The position numbers and the translations under genes were made by a program. Shown in pieces: positions 35,192-44,357 of a stretch of 64,000 nucleotides of DNA. Each line of letters opens with the position of its first letter. Position 1 is the first letter of the stretch. The notes below the pieces were generated by a model. The model saw only the letters and a program-made list of their open reading frames with translations. It made no database searches and was not told the DNA's origin. Origin of the DNA: Promethearchaeati archaeon (GTDB taxonomy: Archaea; Asgardarchaeota; Heimdallarchaeia; Heimdallarchaeales; Heimdallarchaeaceae); assembly GCA_013166775.1 (NCBI GenBank), contig JABLTJ010000010.1, positions 32,746 to 96,745 on the forward strand, given 5' to 3'.

Positions 35192-35761
35192 TTATACAAT
35201 TCCCAAATACTTTCGAGCTTTTTTATGTTCTTTTTCTAGTTCTTCCGCTATATTAGAGAACAATTGAATCGCTTTATTTGTCAACTCCTGAAATTGGTTG
35301 AAAGCATCTTCAAATGACTTTAAGGAATTCATTAAAAGTTCTTCTTCGGTGTCTCCTTTTTCAATGAAAGTCATTGTTTTACTTAAGTTTCGAAGTATAG
35401 TTTGAAGAAATCCTATTTCCTCTTCTTCATCCTTGCATAACTGCATCATTTTTTTAGGTCCTTTAAGTGGAAAATCCAAACCATCCATCTCAATCATTAA
35501 ACCATAATTTTCTGCATTGATTTTCTCTAATTCTGAGAGTATTTTACCTAGATTAGTAAGATCAGACATGATTTCAGTCTTTTTTGAACTAACGCTAGTT
35601 CTGTTTTTCATTATGTTCTTAATATCTTCAATTATTTTTGGACATACATCTACAACACTTATGACGATATCACTCCATCTCTGAATAATATCTTCTAAGT
35701 TGTTTTTAAAAGAACCCGTTGCATATGCTAGGGAATCTGTTCTTCTATATTTTTCACTCAT
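35192..35761 (-). CDS. Helical coiled-coil protein, unknown
   Basis: A 189-residue, mostly helical soluble protein with heptad-like spacing through residues ~15-110 and ~130-185. It contains two cysteines (VDVCPKI and MQLCKDEE) but no recognised motif. It ends in a charged tail with EELEKEHKKARKYLG. The gene lies upstream of nnr on the same strand, about 75 bases away. It resembles helical-bundle or scaffold proteins in composition only; no function can be given. Confidence 0.55.
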   Translation of the reverse strand: MSEKYRRTDSLAYATGSFKNNLEDIIQRWSDIVISVVDVCPKIIEDIKNIMKNRTSVSSKKTEIMSDLTNLGKILSELEKINAENYGLMIEMDGLDFPLKGPKKMMQLCKDEEEEIGFLQTILRNLSKTMTFIEKGDTEEELLMNSLKSFEDAFNQFQELTNKAIQLFSNIAEELEKEHKKARKYLGIV

Positions 35762-35977
35762 TTAATTCACCTTTTTTTTCGAAATGGTAAAAATACTAAA
35801 TATATAGATACAAACAAAAAAGTAAGACACGTCCCTTTCGGAAACATTACAAGATAAAGAGGTTCACGAACATAATTAAACTTATAGTTTGATTCAAGAA
35901 GGAGTGTTTTTTCGAGATTAAAATAATAAAGTCATTAACCGATGCATTAAAAATAATATTACATTAATTCAACTAGA

Positions 35978-36982
35978 ATGCCCTTCACATTGAATAATAA
36001 TGATGTAAAAGGAAAAGTTCTGGATGTACAATTATACATAGCTCAATGCGCTGTTTTGGCTCATAATATTTTATACTCTACTGAACTAAAACCAGGAGGA
36101 GCATCTTTTCTTCATGAATTTGATGATACAAAATCAGAACACTTTCTTGCTGGGGCAAGTAGTTTATTTTCTCCAATTTTCAGTTTAGCTAAAAGAGGTA
36201 TATTAGTAGCTGGTAATCATCTCTGGTTCGAAGATGCAGAACTAGGATTTATAATAGAAAATGGACTTAAAAAAGCAAAAACATGGTACAGATCTTCAGG
36301 AAACACAATTTTTGGAACTTTACTAATGTTCGCTCCAATAACTCTAGGCATAGCTCACTGTTTTGCAACTGAAGGAATGAAAACAAATACACAGATAAAT
36401 TTAGACAACGTTGTGAGTATAACAGAACAATTTCTTAAAAATTCAACTTCTGAGGATTGTATTTATCTCACCAAAGCTTTGAATAATTGTGTTTCTAACA
36501 GAATACTTCAATCTGATAAACAAGAAGATAATTTTAACTCATTCATGGAAATTCACAGAAATGAAAGAACAAATCTGTTTGAATACACAAAATTCTATGA
36601 AGGAAGAGATCTAGTCTTCCATGAGTTATCACACAGATATCAAATCTCGTTGAAATGTGGATTTTCAACATTCAAAAGAGTTTATGATGAGAATAGCAAT
36701 TTTAGAAATGCTACAACTCAAACATATATTACTTTGCTTTCAGAGAAGAAAGATACACACATTGCTAAGAGATTTGGTAATGAAATAGCAACTGAAGTAA
36801 ATAAAAAAACAAAAGAAACTATTAAAGCTGGTGGGATATTTACTCAGGAAGGAAAAGAATCAATCAAAGCGTTAGATACTTATCTTCGAACATCTCAAAA
36901 GAGAGAAATAAATCCTGGCTCTATTTCTGATATAACAGCAACTACGATTTTTCTAGCACTGCTTCAGGGATTTCGTCCTTAA
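35978..36982 (+). CDS. CitG/MdcB-like triphosphoribosyl-dephospho-CoA synthase family protein
   Basis: A 334-residue soluble enzyme of the CitG family (PF01874). The family blocks are in order: TELKPGGASFLHEFDDTK at the N-terminus, SGNTIFGTLLMFAPI (the N-T-x-x-G-x-x-L-x-x-x-P block), KKDTHIAKRFG (D-T-H/N-I-x-R-K block) and NPGSISDITATTIF near the C-terminus. The bacterial enzyme joins ATP and dephospho-CoA to make the prosthetic-group precursor of citrate or malonate lyase. No lyase gene is present here, and archaeal members are of uncertain role, so another nucleotide transfer is possible. The last 41 bases overlap the convergent gene. Confidence 0.82.
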   Translation: MPFTLNNNDVKGKVLDVQLYIAQCAVLAHNILYSTELKPGGASFLHEFDDTKSEHFLAGASSLFSPIFSLAKRGILVAGNHLWFEDAELGFIIENGLKKAKTWYRSSGNTIFGTLLMFAPITLGIAHCFATEGMKTNTQINLDNVVSITEQFLKNSTSEDCIYLTKALNNCVSNRILQSDKQEDNFNSFMEIHRNERTNLFEYTKFYEGRDLVFHELSHRYQISLKCGFSTFKRVYDENSNFRNATTQTYITLLSEKKDTHIAKRFGNEIATEVNKKTKETIKAGGIFTQEGKESIKALDTYLRTSQKREINPGSISDITATTIFLALLQGFRP

Positions 36983-38009
36983 CTACTATATCTTTCTCAA
37001 ACACCCTTTTTGTCAATTCTAACAAATCTGAAGTTGAGATATGGTGATCATAGTCAAGAAATAGAATTCGATTTACTAATTTAATGACGACTGTAGCTTT
37101 TTCTTGTGTTGTAAATATCTGAACATGAACTGGAGCAGTGAATAGATACTCAAGTCCCTTTTCAGCAGCTTGAAAGAGATCACTCAATATTTTATGAAAT
37201 CCGCTTATATTCTCGTTAGTCAGAGGGGAAACCAATGAACGGTTATAAATCTCTATTTTATCTGGATTAAATGCTTCAGTAAACATATCTAGGATTTGTT
37301 TATGAGATTTAGTTTTGAATTGTCTGAATCGTTTTACTTCAAATTCTTTGATTTTTGATTCCATTACAATGATAACAAAAGGAAATATAATTGTCTGAAT
37401 TAAATTTCCTTGATGAGTAATATGATGACCCATACCCTTCTCACAATTATTCATGGATGAAACTACTTTTCTCAGACTCTTTCCGAGCACTTGGAAAATT
37501 GTAAAACTATCAATGTTATAATTTGGCGCATTTGCCATAACAACCAAGGGTTCATTTTCATTTGAAAACATACACCACGCTTGCATTTTTCCTCCTTCAG
37601 GATCTTCAAAAAGCACATCTGCTATCTCGACTCCACACTGCAAGAGAATATTTCTGCATTCTTCTTGAAACCCATGAAAAACACTTACATTCCCTGAAAA
37701 TCCTTCAAAATGTTCTTTGTAATTACGATAGAAATTCTCCGAAATGCAATCACTTACATAATCCGCATATTCATTGGGCATCTCATCAGATATCTGAAAA
37801 ATAAAAATCAGAGAATCCTTTGATTTAAGAAGATATTGACTCTCTTCTAACAGAACACGAGATAGTTTTTCCTTTTCTATTTCTTCAACAAATCTCAGAA
37901 TTGCTGTGATCAAACCTGAAACTAAAACCTCATCTCCCCTAGAATATTCTTCATAATCAAAAATAGGAACCCCATGTTCAGTAATGATTAATATTCTTTT
38001 TATGAGCAA
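36942..38009 (-). CDS. Longin-like domain protein, multi-domain
   Basis: A 355-residue protein starting with TTG at 38009 behind AGGTGG in the end of the previous gene. The N-terminus (LIKRILIITEHGVPIFDYEEY, then VLVSGLITAILRFVEEIE and a strand pair around LKSKDSLIFIFQIS) is the same strand-turn-strand-helix plan as the longin-like domains at 13.5-23.5 kb. A second, similar block may follow after about residue 150 (MQAWCMFSNENEPLVVM, DSFTIFQVLGKSLRKVV). The end carries TVVIKLVNRILFLDYDHH and a helical tail. It is coupled (3-base gap) to the upstream gene. Partners and function are unknown; longin-like domains commonly bind small GTPases. Confidence 0.6.
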   Translation of the reverse strand: MLIKRILIITEHGVPIFDYEEYSRGDEVLVSGLITAILRFVEEIEKEKLSRVLLEESQYLLKSKDSLIFIFQISDEMPNEYADYVSDCISENFYRNYKEHFEGFSGNVSVFHGFQEECRNILLQCGVEIADVLFEDPEGGKMQAWCMFSNENEPLVVMANAPNYNIDSFTIFQVLGKSLRKVVSSMNNCEKGMGHHITHQGNLIQTIIFPFVIIVMESKIKEFEVKRFRQFKTKSHKQILDMFTEAFNPDKIEIYNRSLVSPLTNENISGFHKILSDLFQAAEKGLEYLFTAPVHVQIFTTQEKATVVIKLVNRILFLDYDHHISTSDLLELTKRVFEKDIVVKDEIPEAVLEKS

Positions 38010-38012
38010 GTT

Positions 38013-38891
38013 TCAACCACCTAATTTTATTGATTGCAAGGATGTTCCTATTTCTGATAAATCAGGAAGTTTTCCTTCAATTTTTTGTTTAGATATAATA
38101 TTATGTATCTTCTTCAATAAATATTCGATTGTTGTAAATTTGAAATCTCCCTGATAGAATATAAAATTGTAATGATATAAGGATAATAGATAACTATCCA
38201 AACAAGCGTGTTGAATTAATGCATAGAAGTTGGTATCCCCTATTCTAATCTTTTCCTCCTTTGTTGATAGCAGATAATCCATTCTCTTTGAGGACAAACG
38301 AATTAATTTAGTGAGATAAGTAGAATTTTGCTTGTTAAATATCTCTGGAGAGCTAAATATCACAAATCTTCCACGTCTTTTGTACCCAGCAATAATAACA
38401 GGTTGGTTGTCCATCAGAGCTAATGGGATATAGTTTTTTATTCCTCTTTCCTTAAGTAAATCTTTTCTAGTTTCATACTCAATTACATGAGCTTGTGTGA
38501 TTTTTAACTCTGAACCTATCAAGCGTGTATCAACTGGTATCCTTGGTAATCCATAAACATAGTTTGATTGAAAGGAAATTCCGAGTTCCTTCCTAAATTC
38601 ATCAAAAAATCTACCTAAATCATCCCAAGGTGGTGAAGGTAAAGTAAGAACCAAACAACCTCCAATATCGATATATGAAGTAAGCTCAATGTACTGATCT
38701 TGAGTTATTTTTTTTCTTGGTAAACTGATAAATAAAATATGAGATTTTTCGAGAATATTTCTATCTAGTCCAGTACCAATCTTCTTTATAATGTTAAACT
38801 TGATTTCTGCTATTTCTATGTCCACAACACTCGTTATCTGTTTAGGTTGAATAGACTCATTGAGAGTGGTATCAATAGAGCAGAGTTTCAT
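38013..38891 (-). CDS. GATase-like/IFT52-GldG-like fold protein
   Basis: A 292-residue soluble protein. The first half reads LFISLPRKKITQDQYIELTSYIDIGG as helix-strand alternation, then CLVLTLPSPPWDDLGRFFDE. This is the flavodoxin/glutamine-amidotransferase-like arrangement seen in GldG, DUF4350 and IFT52-like N-terminal domains. Later blocks include VIIAGYKRRGRFVIFSSPEIF, a typical second half of that fold. No catalytic Cys is evident. It is followed at three bases by the longin-like gene, forming an operon. The function is not known. Confidence 0.5.
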   Translation of the reverse strand: MKLCSIDTTLNESIQPKQITSVVDIEIAEIKFNIIKKIGTGLDRNILEKSHILFISLPRKKITQDQYIELTSYIDIGGCLVLTLPSPPWDDLGRFFDEFRKELGISFQSNYVYGLPRIPVDTRLIGSELKITQAHVIEYETRKDLLKERGIKNYIPLALMDNQPVIIAGYKRRGRFVIFSSPEIFNKQNSTYLTKLIRLSSKRMDYLLSTKEEKIRIGDTNFYALIQHACLDSYLLSLYHYNFIFYQGDFKFTTIEYLLKKIHNIISKQKIEGKLPDLSEIGTSLQSIKLGG

Positions 38892-38975
38892 CTATCTATG
38901 AATTGGTAGTGTTCATTTAAACCTATTGCGTTTTAGGAAGAAAAAAACGATGAAAGAAGAACCAGCTAGATAGCA

Positions 38976-40046
38976 TCATTCTTTCTTTTCTTGTTGTCTA
39001 ATCTTGAGGATTTTTCTTAAATCTCTTCTGAGTTTTCTAGCTGCTGCACTTTCTGGAGTATATCTGAGAGATGCTGCAACTTCTTTGTAAGCTTCTTGAT
39101 AATCTTCCTTAGCTTTCAGACTTATGGCTCTAAGTAGATGAGCTTTTGATATTAAATGAGGAACACTAACGGATTTTTCTTCGGTTTCAGCAAGAATTCT
39201 TTTAGTGTATTCAAGCACTTTATCATGCTTATTCTTTTGAACATAAAGTACTGCTAATTTTGACAGAATTGCAACATTTTCCTTATCTTCCTTAAGATAA
39301 TCTTCAAGTACCTTTATACTTGTATCTTTTAGATCTGATTCATTATAGTACTCAGCAGCTTTTACAACCATAACTGGATCATTCATAGTTCCAAAACGCT
39401 TGGTTCTATAATAGAAAAACAGAAAGATTCCCACTCCTCCAAGGAGAGAAAGAATCTCCAAGACTATGATTAAAACGTCTTTAACAATAAATATCTCAGC
39501 AAAGATGAAGTAATGTGAAGCAATTGCAACTACCGAAGTAATTCCCAACCATATCCAATACTTTGTTCCATATAGCAGTTCAAATTTATTTTTTTTGTAT
39601 ACTTCTTCGCTTTCACCTTCAATTACAGGAAAAATTTCTAGACTATCTGTAACAGTTATGTGTCCTGCAAATTCTAGTAATGAAAGAACAAATAATGCAA
39701 TAAAATTGAAAATCAACACTGTCCTAATCTCTTCTTCAGCTCTAATGTATCTACTCAAGAGTAGTATATCGAATAGAATTATGGAGATTAAGTTATAATT
39801 TCGTAAGGATCTAATATGAGCTAAATAGATCGATCTGGTTTGATGAACTTGTTTAGGTAGTGGTCTTCTTCTGAAACGGACAACAATCCATCCAACTAGG
39901 AATACGATAATGGACGGAAATGAAGCAAATCCTATTGGTGCACTTGTTCTTATGTCCGAAAAAGACAAGATGAAAATTAACAATCCAACTATAATCATGA
40001 CTAAATCTTCTTCCGACATAGCCATATCAATTTCATTTTTACTCAT
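38976..40046 (-). CDS. Membrane protein with TPR-like cytosolic domain
   Basis: A 356-residue protein. About six hydrophobic segments fill residues ~15-225 (LVMIIVGLLIFILSF, IIVFLVGWIVVRF, IFNFIALFVLSLLEF, WIWLGITSVVAIASHYFIF, IVLEILSLLGGVGIFLFFYY). The C-terminal ~120 residues are helical repeats of TPR style (AAEYYNESDLKDTSIKVLED, VAILSKLAVLYVQKNKHDK, AHLLRAISLKAKEDYQEA) ending in a basic tail. TPRs bind proteins, so it could dock a partner at the membrane. It lies downstream of the helicase gene in the same orientation. Confidence 0.65.
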   Translation of the reverse strand: MSKNEIDMAMSEEDLVMIIVGLLIFILSFSDIRTSAPIGFASFPSIIVFLVGWIVVRFRRRPLPKQVHQTRSIYLAHIRSLRNYNLISIILFDILLLSRYIRAEEEIRTVLIFNFIALFVLSLLEFAGHITVTDSLEIFPVIEGESEEVYKKNKFELLYGTKYWIWLGITSVVAIASHYFIFAEIFIVKDVLIIVLEILSLLGGVGIFLFFYYRTKRFGTMNDPVMVVKAAEYYNESDLKDTSIKVLEDYLKEDKENVAILSKLAVLYVQKNKHDKVLEYTKRILAETEEKSVSVPHLISKAHLLRAISLKAKEDYQEAYKEVAASLRYTPESAAARKLRRDLRKILKIRQQEKKE

Positions 40047-40116
40047 ATCAGTAACTTTCCTTATGATAAATATGGGTAGTAAAGATATTCATAAGTTTGA
40101 CGAATCAATAATAAAA

Positions 40117-42726
40117 CTATTCATTCTTGATTTCTGGTCTTTCTACAAGTTTGGTACAATCTTTTGCAAATCCTTGTAAATCTTCTTCTTCAAGTACATT
40201 GGCTAGTCTCTGAACAGCTTCAAGATGGTGAACAAGTGAATCTAACCAACTGTAGATATCTCCAGCATAAAGCTGAATGTTATATAATTTTCTAGTTTCT
40301 GATGCAATACGAGTAGGTGAATAACCTTGCTTTCGCAATTCTATGATAATCTTTGAGAAATTTATTTCTCCACACCCGCAGAATGGTTTGTCAGCACATT
40401 TGCAATCCAAGAAAGTTTGTGTCCACTTAGTGAATGTCTCAATTATTAAATCAGTAGGTTTTCTTCTTCCCCAACCATTTCCTGAATAAAGATCTAGAAT
40501 AGCACCTGAAAATATGTTAGTAGAAACTGTTGATTTTATTACTTTTTCTATTTCTTTATGGATTTTTGGAGTCAGGTGTGCTCCTCTAAAAGTCTGAATC
40601 TTTATTGCTAGTTCAAATGCAAAATCATCTGAGAAACCCTTGTTTTTCTGTCTTCTAATCTCTTGTACTAATCTCAAAGCATATGATGGAGCTAAGAATG
40701 ATAATGATACAGCTTTTCCTAATTTTGTTGGATAGATTATCTTGTTCTCTGTATAGATCATTTCCATTTTCTTTAGTGCATTCATATTATTTCGTAATGG
40801 ATTCGATCTTCCTAAGATATTCGCAAATATCATTTTATCATCAGAGATACTTACTTCTTTGAAAGCAACAACAGTTGCTAACACTTCTTCTTCTTCTTGT
40901 ATTGTCTCGAGAAAAGGGTCTACATCTTCAATAGGTTTAGTTAGGAGTTCAAAAGCTATCTGTTCCTCAGTCTCTTTTTGTCCTGCATAGATTTTCCTTC
41001 CTGGTTCAACAAGCAAAAACACTTTTCCTTTATCGTGAAAACCTAATCGTCCAGCTCTTCCTAACATTTGGTGAAATTCTGCAACTGATAACCATTCAAT
41101 TCCCATCGCTAAGTTCTCAAAGATTACTGTGGATGCTGGAAAATCCACTCCCGCACCAAGAGCTATAGTCGTCACAACAGTTGAGAATTTTCCTTTTTCA
41201 AAACCTCTTTCAACCATCTTTCGTCTCATAAAAGTTAATCCTGCGTGGTAATGGTTTGCTTTTACTCCTTTATTCCTCAGTTTTCTTGCAACGCTTTCAC
41301 AATTTCTTCTAGAATTAGTAAAGACAAGTGATTGACCCTGATAACCTGTACTCGATTTTATTTTTTCTTCATTCTTGCATAGCTTAAACAGGTACTCAAA
41401 TCTATCACCCTCATTATCTGTTATGATAGCGTGTCTTTCCAAAGGAATGGGACGATCTAGATATTCTATATAATCAGCAGATAAATCTTCAGCAAGTCCT
41501 TTTGTGTTACCGATAGTTGCTGACAGGTAGATGAATTGTGCTCTTGGGTAGAGAGCTTTCAATCTAGCAATTAATCCATTTAATCTGAATCCTCTCTCTT
41601 TTGCGACCAGCATTTGGATTTCATCTATTACAATTACTCCAACATTTCCGATTGCGTCACTTCTATTATCTCTTAATAAGAAATCAAATGCTTCATATGT
41701 CGCAACAATTATATCAGATTTCGTAAAATCATCGTCAATAATTGGAGAAAACTCACCATCAACTTTGATTCGACTCATTCCTACACGAATAGCGGTTTTG
41801 AGTCCGATTTTTTGATATCTTCTTTTGAACTGTTCATACTTTTGATTTGTAAGGGCTACCAAAGGAGATAAGTAAATAAATTTCTTCTTCTGCAAAGCTT
41901 TTGGGATACCTGCTAATTCTGCAACCAAGGTCTTTCCAGATGTGGTTCCAGCAACTATGAGCAAATCTTTATTGTCAAGTAATCCTCCCTCAATTGATTT
42001 TTCTTGAATAGGTAATAGATTTTTGATACCCTCTGAGATTAGAATTTCTTTTAACCTCGATGGAAGATTTTTGACATCTTTAACCTTGGTAACTTTATCT
42101 GGTTTCTTAGCAGGTATTATATCGAAGATTGTCGAATCAGGATTCCTTATCGGATCTTGTTCTGTACCCAAAGAAATATTTTCTAAAACAAAATCAAGTT
42201 CTCCCTCTCTTTCAGCTTGTTGCTGAAAGAACTTTGTAAGACCTCCTGAAACAACAAGATTACTTCTTTGAAGTTCTTGAACAAGCTCTGATTTGCTACA
42301 GTAATCACAAATTCTATGACTTTTAAATTTGATTGAATCTTCTTCAAGTGTAGTCCATTTGGATCTCCTAGATAAACAGTACCAACAAGTTTGTACAATT
42401 CTCGGTTTTGAAATTTTGAACGTTTTACAGTATTCTAAAAATGATTTATTATCCCAAGGAAGATCAGTATCTGGAATCAATAAATATTCTGCTTCTCTAA
42501 GCTGTTCAGTAGCAGTTCGTGGTCGAACATAAATATTTGAGCTCTTACCAATTTTAAGATACTTGTAAACTCTAAGATAGTCTTTCTCGTAGACAAACTG
42601 CAAACTTGTGTTCATAATTGAAATTCTATCCTTCTTGCCTTTAAGAAGAAAATAAGCTATATTAGTAGATAGCTTTTCTTTGTTCCATTTGTAGAGAATT
42701 GCAACATAAGGCTTAGGAAGTTTCAT
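40117..42726 (-). CDS. Ski2-like superfamily 2 helicase with zinc-binding ends
   Basis: 869 residues. After a ~110-residue N-terminal domain, two Cys pairs (CWYC ~113-116, CDYC ~138) form a zinc knuckle. The helicase core carries AGTTSGKT (motif I ~257-264), DEIQ (motif II ~367), SATIG (motif III ~401), SLVFTNSRRNCESVA (IV), GAGVDFPASTV (V) and QMLGRAGRLG (VI ~552). A C-terminal helical region follows, with CKCADKPFCGCGE, a second metal site. This matches an archaeal Ski2/Hel308-related group with zinc ends, distinct from canonical Hel308. It may act on DNA or RNA; the exact substrate is unknown. It is followed downstream by the TPR membrane protein. Confidence 0.88.
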   Translation of the reverse strand: MKLPKPYVAILYKWNKEKLSTNIAYFLLKGKKDRISIMNTSLQFVYEKDYLRVYKYLKIGKSSNIYVRPRTATEQLREAEYLLIPDTDLPWDNKSFLEYCKTFKISKPRIVQTCWYCLSRRSKWTTLEEDSIKFKSHRICDYCSKSELVQELQRSNLVVSGGLTKFFQQQAEREGELDFVLENISLGTEQDPIRNPDSTIFDIIPAKKPDKVTKVKDVKNLPSRLKEILISEGIKNLLPIQEKSIEGGLLDNKDLLIVAGTTSGKTLVAELAGIPKALQKKKFIYLSPLVALTNQKYEQFKRRYQKIGLKTAIRVGMSRIKVDGEFSPIIDDDFTKSDIIVATYEAFDFLLRDNRSDAIGNVGVIVIDEIQMLVAKERGFRLNGLIARLKALYPRAQFIYLSATIGNTKGLAEDLSADYIEYLDRPIPLERHAIITDNEGDRFEYLFKLCKNEEKIKSSTGYQGQSLVFTNSRRNCESVARKLRNKGVKANHYHAGLTFMRRKMVERGFEKGKFSTVVTTIALGAGVDFPASTVIFENLAMGIEWLSVAEFHQMLGRAGRLGFHDKGKVFLLVEPGRKIYAGQKETEEQIAFELLTKPIEDVDPFLETIQEEEEVLATVVAFKEVSISDDKMIFANILGRSNPLRNNMNALKKMEMIYTENKIIYPTKLGKAVSLSFLAPSYALRLVQEIRRQKNKGFSDDFAFELAIKIQTFRGAHLTPKIHKEIEKVIKSTVSTNIFSGAILDLYSGNGWGRRKPTDLIIETFTKWTQTFLDCKCADKPFCGCGEINFSKIIIELRKQGYSPTRIASETRKLYNIQLYAGDIYSWLDSLVHHLEAVQRLANVLEEEDLQGFAKDCTKLVERPEIKNE

Positions 42727-42753
42727 AAAAAATCACGAGATTATTCTATCTAA

Positions 42754-43350
42754 TTATTGCTTTTTTTCCTCTTTATCTAAAGAAGTAGCTGTTATATTTT
42801 GGCCACAAGCTGTACAGAATTTTGCTTTAATGGAATTGGATTTATTACATTTCGGACACTCTTTTTGCAAAGGATTTCCACAATGCTTGCAGAATTTTCT
42901 CAGAGGAGCTTCTTTCTCACAATTTGGACAGATTAATGTTTTTTCTTTTTGTTTAGCTTTTGTTTTTACTTTTGGTTGTTCTTTTGCCTCTTTTGAAATT
43001 TCTGCTAATGCTTTAGGTGAAGGGGTTCCCAACCATGATGGGACCTGGGGTTGATAACCAGATTGTGTAGAAGGAGTTTTCGAGACCGGAGCTGCTATTT
43101 GAGGTTTTGAAGAAGAAGGAGTTGTTAGAGTTGAAACTGATGACGAAATAGTGATTTCTTCTTTTGCTTCAGGGTCAACTTTATAGATATAATCTAGAAC
43201 TTTAGTTTTTTCAGGAACAGCAACTTTGTTTTTTTGTTGTTTCATCAGTGCCAATGCTAGATAGTCTTTAGCATTATTTTGATCTGTTCCACAGTGGTGA
43301 CAAATCTTTTCCTCCTCTGAAATAGGTTCCCAACAAGCTAAACATTTCAT
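42754..43350 (-). CDS. Zinc-ribbon protein with linker and triple Cys-rich C-terminus
   Basis: A 198-residue protein. The N-terminus has a zinc ribbon: CLAC at residues 3-6 and CHHC at 17-20. A ~100-residue Pro/Ser/Thr-rich linker follows (SSVSTLTTPSSSKPQ, APVSKTPSTQSGYQPQ). The C-terminus carries three Cys knuckle pairs, LICPNC, FCKHCG and CPKC, plus FCTACGQ. This double-zinc-ribbon (DZR) layout is common in archaea, often as protein-interaction modules. It lies just upstream of the helicase gene on the same strand (27 bases), so they are probably one operon and may interact. Confidence 0.72.
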   Translation of the reverse strand: MKCLACWEPISEEEKICHHCGTDQNNAKDYLALALMKQQKNKVAVPEKTKVLDYIYKVDPEAKEEITISSSVSTLTTPSSSKPQIAAPVSKTPSTQSGYQPQVPSWLGTPSPKALAEISKEAKEQPKVKTKAKQKEKTLICPNCEKEAPLRKFCKHCGNPLQKECPKCNKSNSIKAKFCTACGQNITATSLDKEEKKQ

Positions 43351-43543
43351 GAAATCACTGTTTTAATCATTTTTTTCTTATCTTGGTCTCTTATAAAACT
43401 AGCTTTCTGACTTAGAAAAACTCCACTCATAAACAAAATGTTCAGTTCTTCTTTTTATAAGTAAATTTACCTATTTTCTCTTCAATAAGAGTTTCACCAT
43501 CGAAAAGATTTTAACTTTAAGAAAAAAATGAATGTTGAATATT

Positions 43544-43933
43544 ATGGCAAAGCAAAAACCAATCAAATGTAAACATTGTGGTGAGACTTGGCTACCTAAC
43601 GATGTTCCCACCAAGAAAGAATGGAACATTGTATCGCCAATGCCGGATAAAGCTGGTAATGTTACAATAACTAGAATGGCAACTTGGGACTGCCCAAAAT
43701 GTGGAAAGAATAAGACTGGCGCTAAAGGTAAAACTAAGGGTGAATTTAAAGAAGAAGATACACCCAAATATAAGATTGAACATGCTCTTGATTCTGGAGA
43801 GAAAATTAATCTTGAAAAATTAGCTGAGGAAATAGGTTTTGATATTAACAGTATCAAAAAGATTATACCTATGTATCTGAAAAAGAAGAACATCAAGGGA
43901 GAAATAAAAGATGATTATTTTATCCCTAAGTAA
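43544..43933 (+). CDS. Zinc-ribbon plus winged-helix-like small protein
   Basis: About 129 residues from ATG 43544 (MAKQKPIKC); an in-frame ATG at 43532 would add four residues. KCKHCGETW and WDCPKCGKNK supply CxxC pairs for a zinc ribbon. After a basic linker, residues ~85-129 (INLEKLAEEIGFDINSIKKI, LKKKNIKGEIKDDYFI) look like a winged-helix domain with a hairpin wing. This is typical of small archaeal regulators of transcription, which suggests DNA binding; the target is unknown. Confidence 0.65.
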   Translation: MAKQKPIKCKHCGETWLPNDVPTKKEWNIVSPMPDKAGNVTITRMATWDCPKCGKNKTGAKGKTKGEFKEEDTPKYKIEHALDSGEKINLEKLAEEIGFDINSIKKIIPMYLKKKNIKGEIKDDYFIPK

Positions 43934-44004
43934 ATAAAGACGAAATGGCAAAGTTTTTTAAATTATTATGAAACACACGGTCAGAAAGTTCAAGAGGACA
44001 AAAA

Positions 44005-44229
44005 ATGGCATATACACCTTATAGCGGCATATTCACTGGTGGTTTTCTTACATTCATGGTTGTATTCTTTGGAATAGTTATACTTGCTACTCTGATTTGG
44101 TTCTTTCTCTATGTGGAGATGTCAGAGAGAAAAGATTGGAAAACAGGTGTTCTGATTTCTGTACTTAATGTTCTTTTGATTGCTTTTGAGATACAATTAA
44201 TACTCCTCAAGATAAATGTAATCTTCTAG
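44005..44229 (+). CDS. Small two-helix membrane protein
   Basis: A 74-residue protein with an AGAGGA ribosome site just upstream of the ATG. Two hydrophobic helices (~12-37 and ~47-70) are separated by a short charged loop (EMSERKDWKTG), so both ends should lie on the same side of the membrane. TATA-like TTTTTTAAATTATTA lies at about 43954-43968. No family is recognised. Confidence 0.55.
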   Translation: MAYTPYSGIFTGGFLTFMVVFFGIVILATLIWFFLYVEMSERKDWKTGVLISVLNVLLIAFEIQLILLKINVIF

Positions 44230-44357
44230 AATCATTTTCTGTAATTATTTCTCTTTTCTTCCACCAAATCTATGAAAAAGTTAAATAATCTGTTTAACGT
44301 AGAACACAACAAGATTAGCGTAAATTAATCTTCAAGATATCCTTATTTGTGATTTGA

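Noticed and set aside
33603..35267. Several plus-strand frames opposite nnr (33603-34016, 34134-34343, 34836-35267)
   Set aside because: They mirror the nnr and coiled-coil genes, have no start signals and no protein-like composition.
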